Program-made: the position numbers and the translations under genes
Assembly: GCA_021812985.1 (NCBI GenBank)
Contig: JAKAMG010000022.1
Span: 4,835-62,514 of the forward strand
Direction: 5' to 3'
Source: Bacteroidota bacterium
Lineage (GTDB): Bacteria; Bacteroidota; Ignavibacteria; Kryptoniales; JAKASW01
DNA length: 57,680 nucleotides
Notes under the pieces: generated by a model
What the model was told of the DNA's origin: nothing
The model's input: the letters and a program-made list of their open reading frames with translations, nothing else
Databases searched by the model: none
In this document: piece after piece, positions 8,796 through 14,927 of the stretch
How the letters are laid out: each line of letters opens with the position of its first letter
Numbering within the stretch: the stretch's first letter is position 1

Positions 8796-9149
8796 ATGGC
8801 GTTAAAAGTATCGAAGCTTGCCGACGGCGAAATCGCCGTGCTCGAGCCGAAAGGAGAGTTGATCGGCGGAGAAGAAACCGACGAGCTCCGTTCTGAAGTC
8901 ACCAAATTATCCGCCGATGGTAACAAGAAGCTGGTGGTCGATCTTGGCAAGACCACTTACTTGAACAGTACCGCCATCGGAGTGCTGATATGGGCGCACA
9001 CGCATTACGCGAAGAACGGGGGCGAGGTAAAACTGGCGAACCTGAACAAGAACATCAAGAACATCTTTGTCGTCACGAAGCTCACGATGGTGTTCGATGT
9101 TCGAGACACTCAGCTTGACGCGGTCGCCAGTTTTTCAAAAGAGAAATAA
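8796..9149 (+). CDS. STAS-domain protein, anti-sigma-factor-antagonist type
   Basis: A 117-residue protein of the SpoIIAA/RsbV family. These bind anti-sigma serine kinases and are switched by phosphorylation of a conserved serine. That serine is present in the motif YLNSTAIGVLIWA at about residue 60. A strong AGAGGAG site precedes ATG 8796. No anti-sigma kinase or phosphatase is visible nearby. The next gene, 55 bases on, is exbB/tolQ, so it is either the first gene of the Ton-like operon or a regulator placed beside it. A structural role in the envelope complex is possible but speculative. Confidence 0.88.
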   Translation: MALKVSKLADGEIAVLEPKGELIGGEETDELRSEVTKLSADGNKKLVVDLGKTTYLNSTAIGVLIWAHTHYAKNGGEVKLANLNKNIKNIFVVTKLTMVFDVRDTQLDAVASFSKEK

Positions 9150-9204
9150 CAGTTTTTGCACAACTTAACAATAACAAAATCCTTCAAAAGGAGGCTTGAC
9201 TGAA

Positions 9205-9933
9205 ATGAAACAAGGCTTGTTCGCGACGATCCTAATCATCGTTGCTTTTGCCATTGCTTACGTCGTTTATTCCTACTTTCTACCCGACTTCATCACAAAG
9301 GGCGGACCCCTCGTTATCCTTCTCATAATGCTGTCCATCATGGTCTTCACATACGTGTTCGAGCGCATCTTCTCTCTCCGCAAGGCGCAGGGAAAAGGCT
9401 CCCTCACAAAGTTCCTCAAGGACGTTGAAGATCAGTTGAACAATGGCGACATCAATGCCGCCATCGAAGTTTGCAACAAGCAGAGAGGCTCGATGGCCAA
9501 CGTTATTCGCAATGGCCTCGAGAGGTATCAGGAAGTCCTGAAAGACAGCCATGTCGAGGCTGAGAAGTATATGTCTGAAGTACAGCGCGCCATCGAAGAA
9601 GCCACGATGCTTGAGACCCCGCTTCTCGAGAAGAACCTTATCGTTCTCTCGACGATCTCTTCCATCGCCACCATGGTCGGACTGCTCGGAACGGTTATCG
9701 GTATGATTCGCGCGTTCCAGGCTCTCGCACACGCGGGCGCTCCGGACGCCATCCAGCTTTCGGTCGGTATCTCCGAAGCCCTTATCAATACGGCCGGTGG
9801 ACTTATCGCTGCAATCACCGGTATCGTCGCTTACAACTTCTTCGTCAACAAGGTTGATACATTCACATACATGATCGACGAAGCGACTTCCAGCATCATC
9901 GCGATTTTGAACGCACGCAAATTTGACAAGTAA
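9205..9933 (+). CDS. exbB: ExbB/TolQ/MotA-family proton channel subunit
   Basis: A 242-residue inner-membrane protein of the proton channel that powers TonB- or Tol-type energy transfer. The start is ATG 9205, with AAAAGGAGG at 9185-9193; an in-frame TTG at 9196 would leave only two bases of spacing. Hydrophobic segments lie at about residues 6-28 and 33-52. A cytoplasmic helical domain with many charges follows (about 55-145). The conserved channel helices come next (LIVLSTISSIATMVGLLGTVIGMI and the ISEALINTAGGLIAAITGIVAYNFF region). The extra N-terminal hydrophobic segment is typical of Bacteroidota-type ExbB. It heads a tight operon with two exbD genes and tonB. Confidence 0.93.
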   Translation: MKQGLFATILIIVAFAIAYVVYSYFLPDFITKGGPLVILLIMLSIMVFTYVFERIFSLRKAQGKGSLTKFLKDVEDQLNNGDINAAIEVCNKQRGSMANVIRNGLERYQEVLKDSHVEAEKYMSEVQRAIEEATMLETPLLEKNLIVLSTISSIATMVGLLGTVIGMIRAFQALAHAGAPDAIQLSVGISEALINTAGGLIAAITGIVAYNFFVNKVDTFTYMIDEATSSIIAILNARKFDK

Positions 9934-9959
9934 GCAACCGCTTTAAAGGAGCATAGCAA

Positions 9960-10481
9960 ATGCCAAAAATCAAGAAAAGACGCCAGGCCGTCAGGATTGA
10001 CATGACGCCCATGGTGGACGTTGCCATGCTGCTTCTGACATTCTTCATGATGACGACCCAATTCAAGCCGCCGCAGACAGTTGATATAACGCTTCCTACG
10101 TCGGACAAAGGGCCGAAACTGCCTGAAAGCGGTGTGCTTACAATCAGCATCGACAAGGCTGGACAAATATTCATGGGAGTGGATCAGCAGCAAATAATGA
10201 GAGCGGTCTTCGAGCCGATGTTCCCGAACGGCGTGCCGGACAAGAGCGGAAAGCTGGTTCCGGTATGGCTGATGCCGGCAGTGCCGGTTCAGGAGAAAGA
10301 TCTCGCACAACTTGTGGTGTCAGCACGTATCCAGAATATCCGTCTTATAACTGTTATCAAGGCCGATAAGGATGCGGAATATGGCCCGGTCATGGATGTC
10401 ATGAACGATCTCCAAAAGGCCCAAGTCTCGAGATTTAACCTTCAAACAGAACTCCGCGGCAGCGGTGGTAAGGAGGGCTGA
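9960..10481 (+). CDS. exbD: ExbD/TolR-family transport protein, first copy
   Basis: A 173-residue inner-membrane partner of ExbB. A basic cytoplasmic start (KIKKRRQAVRIDMTPMVDV) leads into one membrane helix (about residues 17-38) holding the channel Asp in TPMVDVAMLLLTFF, followed by a periplasmic domain. It has a good ribosome site (AAAGGAG) 27 bases after exbB. Relative to the second copy its periplasmic domain carries an insertion at about residues 80-120 (MRAVFEPMF to VPVQEKDL), so the two are not simple duplicates. It probably forms a heteromeric channel with the next gene product. Confidence 0.92.
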   Translation: MPKIKKRRQAVRIDMTPMVDVAMLLLTFFMMTTQFKPPQTVDITLPTSDKGPKLPESGVLTISIDKAGQIFMGVDQQQIMRAVFEPMFPNGVPDKSGKLVPVWLMPAVPVQEKDLAQLVVSARIQNIRLITVIKADKDAEYGPVMDVMNDLQKAQVSRFNLQTELRGSGGKEG

Positions 10482-10483
10482 AG

Positions 10484-10978
10484 ATGGCTGACGTACAAAC
10501 TGCCGAACCCCGCGGACACAAAAAAGGCGGGCGCAAAAAGAAGAGAAGGATTGCCGTACGCATCGACATGACGCCGATGGTGGACGTTGCATTCCTCCTC
10601 CTTACGTTCTTCATGCTCACGACGGCTTTCAGTCGTCCGCAGGCCATGGAAATCAACCTTCCTCCCTCGGACACGAAAGTCGAGATCGCGGCGTCTAACC
10701 TTATGACCCTCAGGGTCGCCGCCGACGGCTCGATTTACTGGAACGTCGGCACGGAGGCCCCAAAGAAGGTCGAGTGGAGCGATTTCCGAAATCTGATCAT
10801 CAATCAGAATAAGGCCAACTCTAGACTCGTTACTCTGATAAAGGTTGACCGCAAGGCGAAGTACCAGGACATGATTAACATCATTGATGAACTGAACCTC
10901 GATAACGTGACGCGCTTTAGTCTGGCGCCTATGACGCCTGAAGATCAGCAAGCGCTTGCAAAGGTGGGCGCGCAATGA
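10484..10978 (+). CDS. exbD: ExbD/TolR-family transport protein, second copy
   Basis: A 164-residue second ExbD that begins two bases after the stop of the first and is therefore translationally coupled. It has a very basic N-terminus (residues about 8-25 rich in Lys/Arg), then RIDMTPMVDVAFLLLTFFMLTTAF with the essential membrane Asp, and a periplasmic dimerisation domain. Two different ExbD proteins per operon are common in Bacteroidota Ton systems. Confidence 0.92.
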   Translation: MADVQTAEPRGHKKGGRKKKRRIAVRIDMTPMVDVAFLLLTFFMLTTAFSRPQAMEINLPPSDTKVEIAASNLMTLRVAADGSIYWNVGTEAPKKVEWSDFRNLIINQNKANSRLVTLIKVDRKAKYQDMINIIDELNLDNVTRFSLAPMTPEDQQALAKVGAQ

Positions 10979-10996
10979 AAAGGAGGTTGATCTAAC

Positions 10997-11743
10997 ATGG
11001 CTAAGAAAAAAGCGGCTGAAAACCCGGCTATGCCCGGGCAGTACGGTGCCCCCGTTCTGAAGCGTCTCGCACACAAGTACACCGGCGTCGGGATGGCGAT
11101 AGCAATTGGAGTCCATCTCATCGGTGTCGGCTCTTATTGGGGTGCGCAGTACCTTAACCGCGAGGACGACAACGCCCCCGTCGTACGGGTATTGAAGTAC
11201 AGCGAACTCGGACCGCCTCCTAGTATTACCAACCAGCAGGCTCTCCCGCAGGTCGCCGTGTCTGCTCCAATGGCCAAGCCGAACGTCGGCGTGCCCGTCC
11301 CGGTGCCTGACGCTGAGGTGTCGCCTGAGCAGACGATCGCCACTCAGCAGGAGTTGAGCAAGATCGCCGGCCCGATGACTCAGGGTTCAGGCGGCGACTC
11401 CGTAGGTGTTGCGATGGGCAACTTCAAGGTCCCCGAAGACGACGGACCACCCCCCGATTTCGTTCCGGTGGAGAAGGAACCCCAGATCGTTAAGCAGGTG
11501 ATGCCGAAGTATCCTGAACTCGCTCAGAGAGCAGGCATAGAAGGCAGAGTTATCGTGAAGATTTGGGTCGATAAGGACGGAAAGCCCCACAAGGCTATCG
11601 TTCTTAAGAGCGATGCAGAGATATTCAACCAGCCTGCGATTGACGCGGCGATGCAGTACAGGTTCACGCCCGCGATCATGAACAAGGGCCCGGTTGCTGT
11701 CTGGGTCGTGATTCCATTCACGTTCAAATTGAAACAGAACTAA
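10997..11743 (+). CDS. tonB: TonB-family energy transducer
   Basis: A 248-residue protein with an N-terminal cytoplasmic tail (about 32 residues), one membrane helix (about 33-52, GVGMAIAIGVHLIGVGSYW), a Pro/Val-rich periplasmic linker (about 65-150) and a C-terminal TonB domain (about 165-248). The last has the landmarks MPKYPELAQRAGIEGRVIV and MQYRFTPA. It should transmit proton-motive force from ExbB-ExbD to outer-membrane TonB-dependent receptors. The ribosome site AAAAGGAGG lies between exbD and the ATG. A strong terminator follows at 11782, so the canonical Ton part may end here, with only partial read-through to the lipoprotein genes. Confidence 0.94.
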   Translation: MAKKKAAENPAMPGQYGAPVLKRLAHKYTGVGMAIAIGVHLIGVGSYWGAQYLNREDDNAPVVRVLKYSELGPPPSITNQQALPQVAVSAPMAKPNVGVPVPVPDAEVSPEQTIATQQELSKIAGPMTQGSGGDSVGVAMGNFKVPEDDGPPPDFVPVEKEPQIVKQVMPKYPELAQRAGIEGRVIVKIWVDKDGKPHKAIVLKSDAEIFNQPAIDAAMQYRFTPAIMNKGPVAVWVVIPFTFKLKQN

Positions 11744-11781
11744 TTTCGGATTCGCTGCAGTAAGCGCGGCCGACAGTCTAC

Positions 11782-11822
11782 GAAGTGACGCGTCTCAAGA
11801 AGGCGCGTCACTTCTATTGTTT
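11782..11822 (+). terminator. Rho-independent terminator after tonB
   Basis: GAAGTGACGCG and CGCGTCACTTC form a perfect 11-bp stem around an 11-base loop, followed by a T-rich tail (TATTGTTT). It lies 39 bases after the tonB stop. Confidence 0.8.
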
Positions 11823-11874
11823 AAATCGCGCTTCCATCGGGTTCGGGTGGGAGTGAGTCCCCCCAAATTACCTA

Positions 11875-11904
11875 TTTGACTCCGTCCACGAAGGGTTTAA
11901 TTTG
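11875..11904 (+). promoter_or_regulatory. Weak candidate promoter for the 55-aa protein / PstS-like / TPR genes
   Basis: TTTG (11875-11878) and TTAATTTG (11897-11904) resemble the Bacteroidota consensus (TTTG, about 19 bases, TAnnTTTG) with one mismatch and 18-base spacing. It sits after the tonB terminator and before the next genes. This is the only such match I noticed, and it could be chance. Confidence 0.25.
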
Positions 11905-12020
11905 TAGCATGATCGTCGCGACGGATGCTTGAAATCCCGCCCGTATCAAAAGACGACATTTAGTACGCTCTGAATAGGAGGCTTTCGACGAACAATCTGT
12001 CAAAGTATATAGGATACTTT

Positions 12021-12188
12021 ATGTCCGCCGTCTTTTTTTTCGGCGGACTTTTTGTTATTTTTGGAACGTATTTCCAGAGAAGTCTGCCGGAGCAATTCAG
12101 GATCACTCTCGGAATAGTTCTACTGCTCTGGGGAATTTATCGGTACGTTATCACGCGGACCAAAGCAAGGCAAAATGGCGATCAGTAA
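12021..12188 (+). CDS. Small two-helix membrane protein (55 aa)
   Basis: A short ORF, easily missed, fills the gap between the tonB terminator and the PstS-like gene. It starts at ATG 12021 with AGGA six bases upstream. The first hydrophobic segment (MSAVFFFGGLFVIFG) is followed by a short polar turn (TYFQRSLPEQFR), a second hydrophobic segment (ITLGIVLLLWGIYRYVI) and a basic-polar tail. Its stop lies 14 bases inside the following lipoprotein gene in a different frame, which points to translational coupling. The frame also stays open upstream from an AGGAGG at about 11976-11981, so an earlier non-ATG start is possible. I do not recognise a family. Hydrophobicity pattern, ribosome site and coupling argue that it is real. 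Confidence 0.68.
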   Translation: MSAVFFFGGLFVIFGTYFQRSLPEQFRITLGIVLLLWGIYRYVITRTKARQNGDQ

Positions 12189-13140
12189 GAGGCTTTTCAT
12201 ATTTGGAGCCCTCCTGGCTCTGCTCGTTTCTTCGTGCAATCTGAAGAAGCGGGCGCCGGAAGCTTCCCCCACGGAAGGGAAGCTCGACGTGTATTGCGCC
12301 GAGTCTGTGTGGCCGGCCGTCACGAAGGCTGCAAACAAGTTTATGGAGCTCTATAACAAGGCCCACATAACGGTCCACGCAGTACCCACGAGGGTCGCTA
12401 TAGCCAAACTCCTCAACAATGAAGCCACAGTCGTGGTCACTTCCAGGTACTTCAACCGGGAAGAGCTTGATGTGATGAAGAAATACAACATTGAAGCTGA
12501 TTCCCTGAGAGTTGCGCTGGACGGTGTGGCGGTAATCGTTAATGCAAAGAATCACATCCCCCGGATGAGTATTGATCAGTTGAGGGATGTGTTTTCCGGT
12601 AAGACGAGGCTTTGGGGAAAGCTCTACCCTCCTTTCCAGGGAAGAATAATCCCTGCCCTGGAGAGCCCCAACTCCGGAACTCTTGAGTATTTTAAAGACA
12701 GGGTCCTTGGCCCTGAGAATTTTTCGGAAGCATACCCTTGCTCGACGATGTCGAACGTTTACACATTTGTCGGCAAGAATCGCGACGCAATAGGGCTGGT
12801 CAGTCTAAACTGGCTTAATTCAGGTCCGAACATCCTCCCCGCGAAGGAGTCTGCGCCGAGGGCAATCGAAATAGCAGAAGTTGACTCCACCAACATGAAG
12901 TACGTCGATCCTAATTCATTCGGAAGTTATTACTATCCTTATCAGGCGCATGTATATAGACATTATTATCCGCTGACACGTCCGATATATTTCCTCACCA
13001 GGAATCTTGATGACGGCTTGGGAGCCGGATTCTTGACGTTTGCCGCGAGCGCATCGGGTCAGCAAATTTTCCTTAACGACGGGCTTGTTCCGGCCACCAT
13101 GCCTGTGAGACTTGTTCAATTAAACGACCAACCACTATGA
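12175..13140 (+). CDS. PstS-like phosphate-binding-type periplasmic lipoprotein
   Basis: A 321-residue substrate-binding protein of the PstS/PBP-like family. The N-terminus is a lipoprotein signal with lipobox LVSSC, so it is membrane-anchored. The mature part shows the two-lobe binding fold: an early strand LDVYCAESVWPAV, the oxyanion-binding style segments VVTSRYFNREEL and ESPNSGTLEYF, and the C-terminal YPLTRPIYFLT typical of PstS relatives. No pstC, pstA or pstB genes are present. Instead it lies after a Ton system and overlaps a TPR gene by 4 bases. It might feed a Ton-energised uptake route or sense phosphate; the ligand itself is inferred, not shown. Confidence 0.82.
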   Translation: MAISKRLFIFGALLALLVSSCNLKKRAPEASPTEGKLDVYCAESVWPAVTKAANKFMELYNKAHITVHAVPTRVAIAKLLNNEATVVVTSRYFNREELDVMKKYNIEADSLRVALDGVAVIVNAKNHIPRMSIDQLRDVFSGKTRLWGKLYPPFQGRIIPALESPNSGTLEYFKDRVLGPENFSEAYPCSTMSNVYTFVGKNRDAIGLVSLNWLNSGPNILPAKESAPRAIEIAEVDSTNMKYVDPNSFGSYYYPYQAHVYRHYYPLTRPIYFLTRNLDDGLGAGFLTFAASASGQQIFLNDGLVPATMPVRLVQLNDQPL

Positions 13141-14834
13141 AGAAATTTGCCTTTCTAATATTTGTCATTGCCATCTCAGCCTTCAGCATGAGGGCCTATG
13201 CTCAAGACCCGCTCGACCAAGGGACTGCTCTTCTGCAGAAGAACGACTGTTCCGGCGCGCTCCCCTATCTAAAGAGAGCCGTCAGCGACAAGCCGAACTC
13301 GGAGAAGGCTAACCTCAACCTCGGCAGGGCATATCTTTGCCTGCAGAATCTTGACAGCGCCGAAATCTTTCTGAAGAAGGCCGTCTCAATAGATAATGAG
13401 CTTGCCCCGGCTTATTACGGGCTTGGCGAAATCTATCTCGCTAAGAAGAGCTATGCCGACGCCCTCACGAACTTCAATCAGGCGATTGCCAACGATTCGA
13501 AGAATGAAGAGTACGTGATCTCGCTCGGCAAGGCCTACATGGCGGCGGATTCACTTGACATGGCTATGCAGGCCTTTTACAAGGCCCGCGATATGAACGA
13601 CAAGGACGCCCGAGCGCTCGAAGGAATAGCCGACGTTTACAGAGCGCAGAATATCTATGATCCCGCGATCGAAAATTACAAGGACGCCCTCAAGATAGAT
13701 TCCACGAATATCAACGTGAGGCTGAAGCTCGCCAACACTTACCTCAAGAACAGCGACGGCGCGAACGCGTACGAGCAGTTCCTGAAGGTCTCCGAACTGG
13801 CCCCCAACAACCCCCAGGGGCAATATCAGGCCGGCGATCTCCTTTACGTCAACAAGAGGTATCGCGAAGCCTTCCCGTTCCTAAAGAAGTACCACGAGCT
13901 CGTGCCGAACGATATGAAGGTCCTTCTGGAGCTCGCGGACTGCGCGTCCAACGCCCATCTCTTCTCTGACGCGGTGAAGTATTATCAGGAATACCTGACG
14001 AAGAATCCGAACTCGATGGATGCAAAGAAAGCACTGGCCGCCTCGTACTATTTCGAGAAGCAGGCGACTGATTCCTACAACTTGTACAAGTCGATACCCA
14101 TCGATTCCATGAACGTGAGGGAGCTTGTCAGGTACGGCCTCGCAGCGAACGCCGTCCACGACACAAACACGACTATTGAGGCCTGGTCGAGAGCGGTAAA
14201 GATAGATACTTCGCTCTCCGAAATAGAATATTTCCTGGCGAACACGCTGTTCGCGGCAAAGCGGTACAACGAAGCAATTGCGCACTTCCAGCGCCGTCTC
14301 GCCCTCGATTCGACTGATGTGGCCGCAAGACTTAACATGGGACTCTGCTATTTCATCATACAGAATTTTCCGAGCGCGGTCTCGGCCTTGAGAACGGTGA
14401 CCATTCTGAAGCCAGACAGCTACCAGGGAACTCTCTGGCTTGCCCGCGCGCTGGTCTTTGATGATTCTCTCGAGAGCGCCAGCGACATTTACCAGGGATT
14501 CATAAAGATTGCACTCAGCGATACGACCGCCGATCATTCCGCGGATCTTAACGAGGGCTACAGGCAGATCGCCCTCGCCCAGATCATAAACGGAAGCAAG
14601 ATGTCGAAGGAACATCCGGACGACGCAAAGAAACAATACGAAGACGCGTTCAAGAATCTTCAAATCGCGCTCAAGTATGATTCCAAAGACTCTAAGACGC
14701 ATGCTTTGCTGGCACAGGACTATGCGTTGATGGGGAAGATAGACGATGCCTGCAAGGAAATTAAGATAGTCCTGAGGACTGATCCCGGCAACGACCAGAT
14801 GGTCAAGCTCAAAAAATCCCTGGGCTGCGAATAG
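13137..14834 (+). CDS. TPR-repeat protein, secreted
   Basis: A 565-residue protein whose ATG overlaps the stop of the preceding gene (ATGA), so the two are co-translated. It has a signal peptide of about 22 residues (cleavage near RAYAQ). The rest is almost entirely tetratricopeptide repeats, roughly ten to twelve 34-residue units with landmarks such as NLGRAYLCLQNLDSAEIFL, YYGLGEIYLAKKSYADAL and LNMGLCYFIIQNFPSAVSAL. TPR arrays are protein-binding scaffolds; located in the periplasm it could hold together the PstS-like lipoprotein and Ton components. A terminator hairpin follows. The partner is unknown. Confidence 0.88.
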   Translation: MKKFAFLIFVIAISAFSMRAYAQDPLDQGTALLQKNDCSGALPYLKRAVSDKPNSEKANLNLGRAYLCLQNLDSAEIFLKKAVSIDNELAPAYYGLGEIYLAKKSYADALTNFNQAIANDSKNEEYVISLGKAYMAADSLDMAMQAFYKARDMNDKDARALEGIADVYRAQNIYDPAIENYKDALKIDSTNINVRLKLANTYLKNSDGANAYEQFLKVSELAPNNPQGQYQAGDLLYVNKRYREAFPFLKKYHELVPNDMKVLLELADCASNAHLFSDAVKYYQEYLTKNPNSMDAKKALAASYYFEKQATDSYNLYKSIPIDSMNVRELVRYGLAANAVHDTNTTIEAWSRAVKIDTSLSEIEYFLANTLFAAKRYNEAIAHFQRRLALDSTDVAARLNMGLCYFIIQNFPSAVSALRTVTILKPDSYQGTLWLARALVFDDSLESASDIYQGFIKIALSDTTADHSADLNEGYRQIALAQIINGSKMSKEHPDDAKKQYEDAFKNLQIALKYDSKDSKTHALLAQDYALMGKIDDACKEIKIVLRTDPGNDQMVKLKKSLGCE

Positions 14835-14843
14835 TACAGCAAT

Positions 14844-14884
14844 GAGAAGCGGCGTGCCCCTCGTATGCACGCCTCTTCTTTATT
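14844..14884 (+). terminator. Terminator hairpin after the TPR gene
   Basis: AGAAG-C-GGCGTGC pairs with GCACGCC-T-CTTCT (12 pairs with one mismatch) around a 9-base loop, followed by TTATT. It covers an in-frame ATG at 14865 of the next ORF, which supports the downstream GTG as the real start of hppA. Confidence 0.65.
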
Positions 14885-14927
14885 CCATGGTTCAAAAACC
14901 CAAAAGCGAAAAGGAGGAAGGACGATA

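Noticed and set aside
14865-14927. Upstream ATG extension of the pyrophosphatase
   Set aside because: The ATG lies inside the terminator hairpin of the TPR gene; GTG 14928 has a strong ribosome site and fits the family start.
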